Source of the DNA: Massospora cicadina
Lineage: Eukaryota; Entomophthoromycota; Entomophthoromycetes; Entomophthorales; Entomophthoraceae
DNA: 64,000 nucleotides
Reading direction: 5' to 3'
Assembly: GCA_022478985.1 (NCBI GenBank)
Contig: JAKSZP010009583.1
Span: forward strand, 1-64,000
Numbering within the stretch: position 1 is the stretch's first letter; each line of letters opens with the position of its first letter. Below are positions 47,745 through 58,718 of this stretch, one piece after another. The notes beneath the pieces are model-generated. The model did no database searches and had not been told where the DNA came from. It saw only the letters and a program-made list of their open reading frames with translations. Made by a program: the position numbers and the translations under genes.

Positions 47745-47810
47745 ATATTTGACCAACCACTTAATTTTATGTGCACAACATTTTCCGTGTGGGACTTCCA
47801 CAAAGGGTAA
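47427..47810 (+). CDS. LTR-borne open frame b in the 5' LTR (127 aa, hydrophobic)
   Basis: The C-terminal half reads FGWLFTLAIVLLYLSYYCSS then TLCWALITF...SSLALALCTLHYHTGNRRVIDTLLT, and continues 22 codons past the LTR end. Closely similar peptides come from LTRs at 52.6 kb (plus) and 58.4 kb (minus). The N-terminal part (MLTSLRRPHAML) is in a different frame from the conserved ADLFEEASRYV start, which is present here but ends in a stop, so this copy has a frameshift. Function unknown; probably membrane-spanning if made. Confidence 0.4.
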   Translation: MLTSLRRPHAMLTIPLYMIRLSPSAPLLHSCSLQPGTLTTSPLVHCVIFGWLFTLAIVLLYLSYYCSSTLCWALITFIRVTSSLALALCTLHYHTGNRRVIDTLLTIFDQPLNFMCTTFSVWDFHKG

Positions 47811-48540
47811 ACGGTGGGTGCTGGCTGTGGGTTTCAGCTGTGGTCAGCCGCACCGCTGTTTCCTCTTTTCCCTGAATGTTGGAGCATCTTGGCGTGATTT
47901 TGGCTGCCTCCAACTGGAAAGTACCCACCCTTCATGCTCGTACCTAGTGGATATGGACTCTTTTTGGTCCAAATGTTGTGATTCCCCGACTTTCCACCAA
48001 TATTTCCAAATTAAAAATTAACTAAATGGGTTTTACTTTGACACCGCAAACAGATGATGCCAGCGGAATTGGTGTAGATGAGCCTGGGGGTGTTGGCCTT
48101 AGATACCGTTGGGCAATTCATTGCTGTTATGGAAATAGGGTTGTTTGCATCTAAAATGCATTTTATAACAGAAACACTATGTATACCTTTGAACAATATT
48201 TGCTCTCTCATAGCTCAGATATGGAACCTACTCCTGTGTATCAGAACATCCCAGAAAATCTCCGTTTGACCTCTTCCATGATTTTCAGCACTCAAAAATT
48301 TGAAAAGGAGCTGCGCTTACAATACAACAATGTTTATGTCTCTGCTGAAGGTATGGTGGGATATGTGACCTCTGTAGTAAGAGTTGTCTAATATCCCTCT
48401 CCATTCTTTGATTCTAAAACATACTAGGGTGACATATTAATGCCAGATGATGAATTTGTTGGTGATGTTCTGGCACTGTCTGCTATAAATAAATACCATT
48501 CTGGGTATTTTCTACTGACTGCTACCCTTTCCTCCCCCTT
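47745..48540 (+). other. Gypsy-1 leader and shortened gag region
   Basis: Only about 800 bp lie between the 5' LTR and the protease motif, too short for a full gag. The open piece 48179-48391 (DMEPTPVYQNIPENLRL...) may be a gag or protease leader. No capsid motif and no CCHC knuckle were found. No convincing tRNA primer-binding site follows the LTR. Confidence 0.5.
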
Positions 48541-48960
48541 AGGGAAATTCAGCACCAATATTCTGGTGGATACTGGCGCCACTGAAACATTATGGACCAG
48601 AGCCTAGCCGACTACCTTGGGCTGAATTACTTGCCAGGTGGTATGGTTAGGGGAGGGGCGTCCCAAGGTACTTCTACTCTGAAATTCGTTGGGACAGTAA
48701 ACTATCAGGTTGAAAGTACCACTTGTCCAATCACTTTCAAGCTATCAAAAACTTCTTGTGCCATATCATTTTGAGTATGGAGTGGTGGCGGAAGTTTGAC
48801 GTTAGAACCAACTTGAAAGAGAATACCCTATCCCTATCATTGAAGAACGGTTGCACATTAGTTGTTCCTTTGTCTGAGGCTAACTTTCAGGGCGAATTGC
48901 CCCAAGCCCCACTTTCATACACTTAGCCTTGCCTCTATGCTGAAGCCCACCATGGAGGTT
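48520..48960 (+). pseudogene. Gypsy-1 aspartic protease
   Basis: STNILVDTGATETLW contains the active-site D-T-G-A (48566-48580). Downstream is LADYLGLNYLPGG, the usual helix after the active site. The frame shifts just after the motif. Role: Gag-Pol processing. Confidence 0.7.
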
Positions 48961-49149
48961 CCCCTACCTTCTTGTTTGGAGGGTTTGGAATCTTCCTTTG
49001 ATGCAGCATCAGCTGACGCGTTACCTGAACAATCAAGTATGACTGTGAGTTTAAACACACTGTGGATCAAGTGCGGATTTCTTTCCCTATTTACCCACTG
49101 GCTATCCTGGAGGAAGAGGCGTTAGATGTGGGGGTGAAAGAGCAATTAG

Positions 49150-49740
49150 CCAAAGCGCGATTTTCAGCGTACTTCCCCTGTATGCTCCCCACTTCTCTTT
49201 GTTGAGAAGGCTGATGGTACTCTACACCCATGCGTAGACTATGGGAACTTCAACAATTTCACTGTAACAGATCTATATCCCATCATTTTGATTCTCAGAT
49301 TGCACGCTATGTGGAGAAGGCTAAGGTCTTTTCCAAACTGGATTGCCTCAACGCGTTCAGTCAGATTCGGATTAAAAAGGGACAAGAGTGGTTAACCACA
49401 TTCCATACTAGAAAAGGTATAGTCCAGTTTTGGGTCATGCCCTTTGGGCTTAAGATTGCTCCTTCTATCTTTCTGCGACTCATTGATGCATCATTGGGGG
49501 ACTTATTAGGGGAATGAGCGGTTGCCTACATGGATGATATCCTGGTGTTTTCCCCTGATCATGAATCCCATGCGTTACACCTTTGGCAAGTGGTGGAGAG
49601 TTAAGGGCATCCCGCCTCACGCTAAAGATCAATAAATGTGAATAATTCAAGTCCCAGGTCACTTTCCTGGGCAAAGTCGTGTTTTACCAGGGACACATGA
49701 TAACTCCAGACAAGGAGAAGGCTATTTGGGAGTAGCCCAC
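49150..49740 (+). pseudogene. Gypsy-1 reverse transcriptase
   Basis: FSKLDCLNAFSQIRIKKG..., WLTTFHTRKGIVQFWVMPFG and GLKIAPSIFLRLID are standard Ty3/gypsy RT motifs. AVAYMDDILVFSPDHESH carries the catalytic YMDD (49527-49538). A TGA stop lies four codons upstream of YMDD, where gypsy elements often have Trp or another residue. Further shifts follow. Confidence 0.85.
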
Positions 49741-49929
49741 CCCCACTTTGATCAAGGAATTGCGGAGTTTCTTGGGGACATGTACGTTCCTCAAGAAGTT
49801 CACGCCTAATCTATCTGAGGTGGCAGCGCCCTTATATAAGGCTAGCGGTACAAAGGTGCTTCAGTGGTCCCCCGTTTTGGAGGACGCTTTCCCAAGCAGT
49901 GAAGTGCACTCTGTTGTCCACGTCCAATC

Positions 49930-50340
49930 TTCGCCATGTTGACCCTTTGAAAGAGTTCATTGTGACTACTGATGCCTCCAACTTTGCCATAGCAGCTGCC
50001 TTGTTACAAGTAGGCGAAGATGGTATAGAGCATCTGGTGGGATATTTTTCTAGAAAATGTCTCTGCCTGAGTTGAATTACGCCGTTTATGACAAAGAGTT
50101 ACTAGCAGTGGTGGAGGCGCTGACTTATTGGCGTCACCACTTACATGACTCCTCCCAACCTTTCCGTGTATGTACAGATCAACGTGCCTTGCTGTACTAC
50201 CGCGCCCCTCATGTCCTAACTCCATAGCAGACCCGTTGGCATGAGACCCTTGCCCAATTTCCATTTTCTTACGAGTTCACCAAAAGCAATGATAATGGTT
50301 TGGTGGATGCTTTAAGCCACAACTCTGCTTTAGCTCCTGA
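49930..50340 (+). pseudogene. Gypsy-1 RNase H
   Basis: FIVTTDASNFAIAAALLQ contains the first catalytic Asp. After one shift, LPELNYAVYDKELLAVVEAL contains the catalytic Glu, then VCTDQRALLYY contains the third acidic residue. Typical gypsy RNase H following RT directly. Confidence 0.78.
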
Positions 50341-50509
50341 TCCAAAGGAGATGGAGGTTCATAATACCTAGTTGATGATTCCGCTGGGTAAGATTTTATC
50401 TCAACTTCCCAATCCCTCGGCCAACACGCCAGCACTTGCACTTCTGGACAATGCAGGGATACAGTATGTTTAGATAGGTAGTCCTTCTCAACCACTATCA
50501 GCTGAATAT

Positions 50510-51420
50510 ACTATGGTACTTGCGAAGAGCGCTTTGAATCAAGAAGATCTATCCATGGGTTATCACATGAAGGATGAGATGGTGTGGTTTCAGGGGCGCC
50601 TATGGGTTCCTGCTGGACCACTCCACCTGGAAATCATCCGGGAACATCATGATGGACTCACCGTTGGTCATCCTGGAAAAGCAAAGACCTTAGAGTTAAA
50701 ATTGACGCACCTAAAACTGGAAGGGCTTGCCTGCTCAGGTGGGACGGTATTCTAAAGAGTGCTTGATCTGCAATCAAATGAAACCAAATTGTCAAGCTTT
50801 AGCTGGGTTGTTGGTACCAGTTCAGAAGGCCAAAGGGCCCAGGACTTTTCTATTGGTGGATTCCATTGTGGAGCTACCTGTCTCAGATGGTTATGATGCC
50901 ATCATGGTGGTGGTGGACCGTTTTACTAAGTTCGCCCATTTTATTCCTTGCAGAACAACAATAACCGCGGCTGAGATGGCTAGGCTCTTCGTCATTCATG
51001 TATTTGCGCTTCATGGGGTTCCCAAGAAATTATCAGTGACCGGGGACCCCAGTTTACCTCCATCTTTTGTGAAGAGTTGTGTAAGACTCTTCAGATTCGC
51101 CCCTGCAGTCAGACTGCCTATCACCCCCAATCAGATGGGAAGAATGAACGAGTGATCCAGTTCTTGGAAAAGTTCCTTCGGTGTTACACTGCCGCGGATC
51201 ATTCAGATTGGGTTTCTCACCTTCCTATGGCCCAATTTAGCTACAACAACACTTTGCATTCTTCAATCTGTTGTTCCCCGTTTTTCGCCAACCATGGGTT
51301 CAACAACGCCTTTTTCATGGAGCCCAGCTTTGGATCTAAAGTTGAAGCGGTGGTTTTTTCAAGACTATCAAGAAGGTCCACCAGGGGGTTTCCATAACTT
51401 TGGAGGCGGCAATGCTAGTG
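50510..51420 (+). pseudogene. Gypsy-1 integrase
   Basis: The HHCC zinc region is visible as HDGLTVGHPGKAKT and, in the next frame, CLICNQMKPN. Core motifs: LVDSIVELPVSDGYDAIMVV with the first Asp, VDRFTKFAHFIPC, a shifted second-Asp block (GVPKKLSVTGD) and TAYHPQSDGKNERVIQFLE with the Glu. Two or three frameshifts. Confidence 0.82.
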
Positions 51421-51699
51421 TACAAGGAGAACGCTAAAGGTAAGCGCTAAGTGGGTCCAGCGTACAAGGAAGGGGATTTCGTGATGCTTGATGCTTGTAA
51501 CATCCCTATCAAGCAGCCATGTAAAAATCTGGGACTAAAGAGGATTGGCCCTTACCGCGTTGTTAGAAAGGTAAGCCATGCCTCATAACAGTTAGATCTT
51601 CCCTCTTCCTTTCAGATCTTCTCTGTCTTTCATGAGAGCAAATTGACGTTGAATTAGGGCCCCCCACCAGAGACTCCTGAGGCTTATCTTGTGGATGGG

Positions 51700-51984
51700 G
51701 CGCCAGAGTGGGAAGTAGAGGAAATAGTAACATCCCGTCATGTTAAAAAAGCTTGAGTACCTGGTATCCTGGAAGGGGTTTGATGCGTCAGAGAAGAGCT
51801 GGGTGCCAGCATGTGACTGTGTACATGCTAAAGACCTGATTGAAGCATTCTATAATCATTTTCCTGAGGCTGCAGAATCGAAGTCCAAGCCAGCTGTTGC
51901 TGCTATGAAGTTGTCTCCTGCACATAAAAACTTCTCCTAGCGAACGCCTCTGGAGGGGATTGGAGACCAAGAAGGAGGAGAGGG
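51700..51984 (+). pseudogene. Gypsy-1 chromodomain and Pol C-terminus
   Basis: LEYLVSWKGFDASEKSWVPA is a chromodomain core with the aromatic cage-type residues (Y, W) present. Chromodomains on gypsy integrases steer insertion to marked chromatin (established). After VAAMKLSPAHKNFS comes a stop; an overlapping frame (SERLWRGLETKKEERVSSWL) runs without a stop into LTR frame a. Confidence 0.8.
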
Positions 51985-52835
51985 TATCATCGTGGTTGAA
52001 TGACTTGATAGTAGGTACCAACCCCAAGGATAAGGATGGGCGGCAGGAGGCCCAGAAGGTGAGACTTCAGGCCTTACTGACCTCAAGCACACATTAGACC
52101 AACGCTGTGTACAAGCCAAATATGCCTAGGTTGGTACTAGTGAGATGCAAAACGCCTAGCACCTTGTATTGGCCCAGGCAATAAGGTGGATGAGCTATTT
52201 AATAAACAAAGATGGTTTGATCAAGTTGATTGGGAACGGGGGTTTGAAACCCTTTCCAGTTATGAGATTATGCGTTTGGGTAGAGTATGACTTCAATTGA
52301 TTACTTGAGTGAAGACAGTTTCAGTATATTCTACCGATTTAGATGGAAGTGTTTGCCTATTGGAGCGTCAAGGCTTGTGACCACTTCTGAAAGCCCAGAA
52401 TTACCTAGATGTTGTTTGTATATGGTTTTTGTGACCAACACTCCTTGTTAGTCAACTTCTCACAATAAACTTTTCCTTTTTTTCCTATTTTATTAATGTT
52501 ATCTTGGATGATCCTGTGTGCTGACCTCTTTGAGGAGGCCTCGCGCTATGTTAACCATTCCATTATATATGATTAGGTTATCCCCTAGTGCACCGTTGGT
52601 TAACCCATGTTCCCTCTAACCTGGGACGCTTATCACTTCTCCATTGGTGCACTGCGTCATTTTTGGTTGGTTATTTACCCTAACAATTGTACTCATTTAC
52701 TTGAGTTATTATTGCTCTAGCAACCTCTGCTGGGCTTTAATAACTCTTATTTGGGTGACTAGTTCCCTATCGTTGGCCTTGTGTACCTTGCACTACCACT
52801 CTTGGAACAGGAGAGTTATAGACACTCTCCTTACA
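51985..52835 (+). repeat. 3' LTR of Gypsy-1
   Basis: Starts TATCATCGTGGTTGAATG and ends CTCCTTACA. The hairpin GACCAACA / TGTTAGTC (52433-52453) is followed by AATAAA at 52464-52469. Open frame b appears as 52644-52850 (MVHCVIFGWLFTLTIVLIYL...). Confidence 0.88.
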
Positions 52836-55023
52836 CAATTTTCCTACTAGAGAGTGAGGGCCAAATTGGCTCAAATATCATGGAAGGGGATCCTGGGTCC
52901 AGTTAACCCCTGCTGTTGATGGACAAGAAGGCATGCCGATCTACTTACCTAGGGCGACAAGTATACCTCTGAAGTTCCAAGTCATTTCTAATACCCAGGT
53001 CCATGTTAACATCCCCTCCGGATAACTGCTAGAAATCTGAGGCCTAGACAACCCATCCACCAAGGAGGTGCTAACCTGCACGAGAATTCTAGGTTTATCT
53101 TATGCCAGATCTATAACAGTGTTATTGGCTAACCTTACTTACAAACCTAAGGTAGTAGGCCAAAATAGTCCCGCCACCTATGTCTGCCTCATACCAGTGG
53201 AAACTGTTAATGATGCCCATAGTTTTGGTAGACTATTGTACTTTGGGTTGGAGATGCCCCCTCCTGTGGCCCTGGTCAAACCAATATCCGAAAGAATCTT
53301 ACTAAAAACTAGCAGTGTAAACTGCAAGAGTTGTTAGAGGAGTATTCAATTTTATTTTTGGCCTTGACCTATGACTTAAGGAGAATGTACTAAGTCCTAC
53401 CTCATGTGGAGACTGGGGACACTCCTTCTTCCAGTCACAACCTTACCAAAAGAGCAAGGTTGGAGAAGACCATGTGGCGGTGGAGCTCAGAGAACTACTC
53501 AAAGCCAGCTCCTAGTGCCTTCGTGCAGCACATGGGCCTCTCCTCTCCTTCTGGTCTGGAATAAGGATGGCAACTACTGGGAAATAATGGACTATTGACA
53601 ACTCAACTCAATCAACAAAGAGATAGTTATCCTCTTCCCCAAACTGATGACTCCCTCTGATTGCCCACTACATCACAGTATTTTTCTGCATTGGACCTTT
53701 CCAGTGAGTATTGGCAAGTGGAGCTCGCCCCTGAAGATTTAGCCAAGTGTGCACTTGTAGACAGCGAGGGACTATTTCAGCCCACAAGAATGCCCCAGGG
53801 CCTCTGTAATGCGCCTGCCACTTTCCAATGAATCATATATGGGATCCTCGGGGATTATAAGCTGTTGTGTGTCATTTTCTAACTAGATGACATCACTGCC
53901 CTCTTATGAACTTTTAATGGACACATCAAGCATCTTAGGGAAGTTTTCAATCGGCTCTGGTAGGCCTCTATAAAGCTTAACCTTTTAAGTGCTTATTCAG
54001 ACAGCCGGAAATGGAGTTTCTGGGAGACAAGGTTATAAAGGATGGCATCCAGCCCATACCAGACAAAGTTAACACCATAGAAAAAATGGCACGCCCCAGA
54101 GCTTAAGTGATACTCTGGTGTTCTTAGGAATGGTGGGCTATCATTGTCAGTTTATCCCTAAGTTTGCTATCCTAGCCAGACCTCTATCTTACCTCCTCCA
54201 GATAATGTGCCATTTGAATGGCAGCCTGAACAAAAACAGGCGTTTTAATGCGTTGAGGGCCGCTCTATGTACTAAATCCATTTTCTTCTAACCACATTTT
54301 GACCAACTCTTCTTGTTGTTCAAAGACACGAGCAATGTCGCCGTCAGGGCTATTTTAGCCCAGAATGACGAAAATCAGGTTGACCACCCAGTGGCTTAGT
54401 TTAAGTAAGACTCTGAGTAAGGCTTAATGAAACTATAGCGTTAATAAGAGGTAATGCCTAGCTGGCTTAATATCTATCAGACTTTTTTGGCCCTATAGCT
54501 ATGGTACACAAATTATCATCATCACCAACCATTTCTCACTCTGGTGGCTTTAGCAGATAAAGGACCCAGATGGACGTTTAGCCAGATGGGCCTTATAACT
54601 GCAGAGCTATAATTTCACCAACATCTATTTCATGTGCACTATTCACTAAACGCCAATGGCCTCTCCAGGATGCCAGTACTAGCTGTTTTGACCCATAAAG
54701 AAGACTGACTGTAAGTTCTGATTGGTCAACCTGAGCTTTGGGAGTTGGAATTTTCTGAAGTCCAAGATGAGCTCCAAAAGACGACCCAAGGCACTTAAAT
54801 AAAAGATGGGCTACCCTTTAAGAGGGTCAATAAGAAAATGCTCTATTATGTCCGCCCTTATTCATGAACTGACGTTATCCTAGAGGGCCATACTAATGTG
54901 GGACACGGGGGTGTTAAGAAGACTCACAAATGGTTGAAGTCACGATCTTATTGGTAGTGAATGGTGAAGACCATCTAAGAGTTCTTGGAGGCCTGTATGA
55001 CTTGCTGATTCTAAGACTGAGCC
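52836..55023 (+). pseudogene. Gypsy-2 RT and RNase H remains (right of the insertion)
   Basis: Heavily decayed. Legible blocks: TRMPQGLCNAPATFQ (53785-53830, usual MPFGL...APATFQ), PEMEFLGDKVIKDGIQPIPD (54005-54065, the connection-region FLG motif), then GMVGYHCQFIPKFAILARPL and DTSNVAVRAILAQND (RNase H). Order and orientation match the gag/protease remains left of Gypsy-1, so both are halves of one element. Confidence 0.7.
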
Positions 55024-55907
55024 TGTCATGGATTGATGATATGATTGAGTTATAACTACAAAGATTCAACTAGTCATCAGGAGTCCAAAAAGTTGAAGTT
55101 GGCAAGCCTTCCTGACATCAAACATACCCTGGACCAGCTCTGGGGTCAGGCCAGATATGCCCAGGTCGGTATAGGGGATGTGCATGACGCTCAGCCCTGT
55201 GTTATGGCAAGGGCGTTAGACGCACTAGCTGTACTATTAATGGTGATGATTTGTTTGAGTTGCTTGGCAAATGGAATTTCAAAACCCTTTAGATTTTTGA
55301 ATTTTCCAAATTGGGACATCCATGTCCACAATCAATAACTCAAGGTTGGTCAATTCAAGTTATAGTACCCTGGCTGATGAAAGCGTGCTCTATTGGTGTA
55401 CCTGGGCTTACACCACTTCCAACAATTGACGATTCCCCCCCAATTGTTTAAGTATTTTACCTAGAGACCAACCTTCCTCGTTGATTAACTCCTTATTATT
55501 AAAACCTTTATTACGTTTTTAATATGTTAACTTGGGCGAACCTGTGCGCAGACCTCTTTGAGGAGGTCTTTAACAACGTCAGCCGTTTTATTTGCACAAA
55601 ATTAACTTCTGCATCTGGTGCACCGGTGTGTCGCCCTGTTCCCCTCCTGACCAAGGCAACCAAGCACACCAGCCCAGATCACTGCATGGATATGGACTCC
55701 CCTTTGGGGTCCGCCCAAGTCTTGTTGTTTGTTTGCTATTTATCAACATATACCGCGTTGAACACCATTTCCCTGTGTTACTTTAGCTCCAACACCCTCT
55801 GCGTGGCTATGCTCACCAAAATACTGATGACTAGTTCCCTGGAGGTGTGGCTGTGCACCACGCACCACCTCACTGGGAATGGAAGAGTTATAGACATGCT
55901 CCTAAAA
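55024..55907 (+). mobile_element. Solo LTR related to Gypsy-1, inside Gypsy-2
   Basis: Starts TGTCATGG, ends CTCCTAAAA (884 bp). Flanks GAGCC (55019-55023) and AAGCC (55908-55912) look like a target duplication with one change. It interrupts Gypsy-2 between the RNase H/integrase zinc side and the integrase core. It is the most diverged LTR of the set; the poly(A) hairpin is weak (ACCAACC / GTTGATT near 55467). Confidence 0.82.
55045..55230 (+). CDS. LTR-borne open frame a (copy at 55 kb)
   Basis: KLKLASLPDIKHTLDQLWGQ then ARYAQVGIGDVHDAQP. The amino-acid match to the 3.2-kb LTR (QALPDLKHTLDQRWVQAK) is strong although many third positions differ (for example CTG vs TTA for Leu, CAG vs CAA for Gln). 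Here the frame has an ATG (MSYNYKDSTS...). Function unknown. Confidence 0.45.
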
Positions 55908-56045
55908 AAGCCAGCCCTGATATCAACACTCAAACATCCCCCAGTGGGACCCTTCAGCGTCATTAGCATCCGTGTGATAGGCCCTCTTCCCACTGGATTG
56001 CATGGCCATATATATCCTCCTAGCCGTGGACATCTGACCAAATGA
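55524..56045 (+). CDS. LTR-borne open frame b (173 aa, copy at 55 kb)
   Basis: MLTWANLCADLFEEVFNNV matches MFPWANLVADLFGEVSNYV at 3.66 kb. The hydrophobic centre (LLFVCYLSTYTALNTI) and the C-terminal SSLEVWLCTTHHLTGNGR follow. The frame stays open to the LTR end (55907) and by chance continues 46 codons into Gypsy-2 integrase sequence. Intact frame with ATG; function unknown. Confidence 0.45.
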   Translation: MLTWANLCADLFEEVFNNVSRFICTKLTSASGAPVCRPVPLLTKATKHTSPDHCMDMDSPLGSAQVLLFVCYLSTYTALNTISLCYFSSNTLCVAMLTKILMTSSLEVWLCTTHHLTGNGRVIDMLLKKPALISTLKHPPVGPFSVISIRVIGPLPTGLHGHIYPPSRGHLTK

Positions 56046-56900
56046 TTCAAAGCAATTTTGGTCCCCGCTACTACTGCAAAAGCCACGGCTCTCTTCATTA
56101 TTCAATCCGTTTTCACCCAAAATGAATGCCCACAAGTTTTGCTTTTGGACAATGAGTTAAATTTTACCTCGCAGGTAGTCCAAGAATTTATTTTGCTTTT
56201 TGGTACTAACCTAAGTTTATCCACCCTTTTTTAACACTCAACCAATGGGGCGGTGGATCGCGCTAATGGAACCCTTGTCTCTATTTTATGGAAGATGGAC
56301 GCCTCCACCCTGCTTGCTGGAATCATTATCTACCCAGCACGTTGTTTGCCTACCAAATATGCTACCACCGAGTCATTAAAATATCCCCTTTTGAAGCTCT
56401 ATATGGACGTGCTCCTCAGCTTTCAACTAGCGTACAGTCTTTTCTCAAAACCTCTGCTCTTAAGAACTCTGATATAACTATGAGGGCCTTAGTTGATGAA
56501 ATAGTCTGGCTTTAAGCTTCAGCCACACAAGGCACTGTCATCACCATCAAAAGGGCGACATCCCAATTTAATGTCAGTTGACCCTCCTTACCCATTTTTC
56601 AAAAAGGTGACATTGTTCTCTTCTATCACCATTGGACCAAAGGTCAACAGAATAAGCTTGACGTTCTCTGGTATGAGCCTTATAAGGGCATGCACAAGGT
56701 GAACTCTGAGTACTCTATTGCTGATGTTAAGCAGGGTACAGTGGTAAATTAAGTGCATGGCTGGATCCTCCATTCTTACCCCTTCTGACAGGATCATGAG
56801 GGGAGCGTTGTCTGGATTTGAGATGATATGCAAGCTGAGATTCCTGCTTTTGAATTGAGCTTAAACTTAGTGACTCTCAAACCAGCATGAACAGAACCAT
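55908..56900 (+). pseudogene. Gypsy-2 integrase core and Pol end
   Basis: VIGPLPTGLHGHIYPPSRGH (first catalytic region, degraded) is followed by a shifted stretch with TAKATALFIIQSVFTQNECP and LLLDNELNFTSQVVQEFI, where LDNE replaces the usual SDRG. NGAVDRANGTLVSILWKMD keeps the region of the catalytic Glu. It ends with LVTLKPA-stop near 56890. Confidence 0.65.
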
Positions 56901-56901
56901 A

Positions 56902-58011
56902 TGTCAAAATCCAAGAATCGCTCGCTTGTGTATTATTATCCTGCTTGTCTATTCAGGCCAAAGTTCCGATAATTGATCCTCAATAGTGCCTGTAGTTTAT
57001 GGTAGTCGGACCATTCAAAAACTCATTAGACCAATTAAATTTGCCTCAACTCTTCTGGCTGATTTTTTTGGCATATTTTCCCTTTGTGTTCAGGAACTTT
57101 TTTTGAGGCAGGCTTCAATACAAATTGGGAATTTGTTTCTTCATGTTTTTCAACACTTCTCCAAGGTTAGGATTCTGATAAAAACCAGGAAAAGAATGAA
57201 AAAATATAGCTTTTATTAGAAGCTATTAATAGAGATGGTCATTAGGCCAGGCACTGGTATTTATACCTCTAGGGAATCTCCTGGCCACATTCCAACACAA
57301 TGTTTTCAACAAATATTTTATCACCTCATTTAAGCCCTTGTACTGATATGACTGAAACCTTTTCTTAGGTCTATTTGTGGCAAAATAATCTCAAAATCAG
57401 GAGGATTTTAGGTACAAAAAAGCGATAAAAGCATGAAAAATTGTCCTAAATCCTCTGGATTTCAGTTTCGTCATACTGCTAACAAAATACACCTTCTGTG
57501 AAATTTTAGCATCAATTGAAGTAAATGATGCACTCCTAATTGGGACGTCAGCAGGTCTCTCCCTTGATAGCACTAGGTAACCCCTTTTGGGTGGTCCATG
57601 CAAGTGGTATCATGCCGATTATGTGGATTGACATACAAATTTCGCCCTAAGGTGGGAAATTGATTACGTTTTTTTTTTCATTTATTTGAAGTCCGTGGGA
57701 TTTTCAGAAGTTAACTTTGGGTTGGTCCCAAACGATTTTGTATACAAGTAAGTTGATTATGTTCCTGATAATCAGGACCAATTTCTGATATTTGTTGCAT
57801 CAGAAATTGGTCATGATACGTGAGCATATTTGGGCTGAGAGCTCTGATGAAAACTTGATTGAATTGTCATTGAGATATTTGGCCCAGGCTGTATAATTGC
57901 AATAGGCTTTGAGGTGAGAATATAGGTGTTAGCTTAAGCATTGAAATGGTAATTGGCCCAATCTGATGGTTGTCAAAGATTTATTTTTGAGTCAACTACC
58001 AGAATCTGACA
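56902..58011 (-). repeat. LTR of an unidentified element (minus orientation)
   Basis: 1110 bp starting (minus) TGTCAGATTCTGG and ending GGATTTTGACA. It contains a TATA-like GGTATAAATACC and AATAAAAGC downstream. Directly beyond its start lies AAGAGGGGGAAA, a purine run like a polypurine tract, so this should be a 3' LTR with its internal part at higher coordinates. That part is missing or replaced (58012-58400). The flanks do not form a duplication. Confidence 0.55.
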
Positions 58012-58400
58012 TTTCCCCCTCTTGACTTGAATATAAGCCCTAAGGTTCCTTATTAGCCTATGTTGGGTCGTTATCAATTGGTCTGAACGCCCAATGAGCA
58101 TGGAGTTAAATTTTCTATTTGGTAACTTCAACCTGAATGCTCGATGAGTCTGAAGTATGCTGGCCCAAATGCCCATCAAGTCTGAAGTTGGATTCTCTCC
58201 ACAACCTCAAGTGCGAACCAAAAGATTAATTAGAATAAAACTATTATATAAGTATACTTTTTGGTTTTGGTTTTGGTTTTGTTTTGTTTTTTTGAGTTTT
58301 TAAGTTTTTTCAATTTTTCTACCCTTAATCAGCCCACTTATTAGACCTTCTTAGAAAGTTTGCATGAACTTGGTTGTATATATGGCCATCTCCTAATATC
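58012..58400. other. Polypurine-tract side and low-complexity stretch
   Basis: 58012-58025 is the probable polypurine tract (minus). A 68-codon minus frame (57973-58179) crosses into it but was not recognised. 58260-58310 is a GT-rich run of TTTTGG repeats. Confidence 0.4.
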
Positions 58401-58718
58401 TGTAAAGAGAGTGTCTATAACTCTCCTGTTCCCAGCGTGGTAGTGCATGGTGCACAAGGCCAACGCCAGGGAACTAGCCGTTAGGGCCAAAGTCAATAGA
58501 GCCCAGCATAAGGTGCTGAAGCAATAACAGCTTAGGCATAGAATGGCGAGTTTTATGATAAAAACCCCATTAAAATTGACGCGGTGCACATAACAAAAGG
58601 GGCTAAGCGACCCAGGTTGGATGGAACCTGGGCAAACAAATGGTGCATGAGGTGAGAGATGCAAAGTACTTGCAATGGCAAGGGAAACGGAGCGCGAGAC
58701 TTCCTCAAAGAGGTTCAC
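58341..58718 (-). CDS. LTR-borne open frame b (125 aa, minus-strand copy)
   Basis: MNLFEEVSRSVSLAIASTLH then ILCLSCYCFSTLCWALLTLA then SSLALALCTMHYHAGNRRVI. It aligns over its whole length, without a stop, with frame b at 47.4 kb and 52.6 kb despite many base changes. Two hydrophobic segments. The frame passes the LTR end (58401) by 20 codons. Confidence 0.45.
   Translation of the reverse strand: MNLFEEVSRSVSLAIASTLHLSPHAPFVCPGSIQPGSLSPFCYVHRVNFNGVFIIKLAILCLSCYCFSTLCWALLTLALTASSLALALCTMHYHAGNRRVIDTLFTDIRRWPYIQPSSCKLSKKV

Larger units (their letters stand above)
46901..52835 (+). mobile_element. Gypsy-1: Ty3/gypsy chromovirus with both LTRs (5.9 kb)
   Basis: 5' LTR 46901-47744 and 3' LTR 51985-52835 are clearly related to each other. 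The internal order protease, RT, RNase H, integrase, chromodomain is that of Ty3/gypsy chromoviruses. The flanks read CAAGT on the left and CAATT on the right, a possible decayed 5-bp duplication. It sits inside Gypsy-2 between protease and RT remains. Pol is broken by several stops and shifts, and gag is nearly absent. Confidence 0.9.

Noticed and set aside
56902..58011. 3' LTR of Gypsy-2 in plus orientation
   Set aside because: The purine tract, TATA-like box and AATAAA all fit the minus orientation; no purine tract precedes 56902 on the plus strand.
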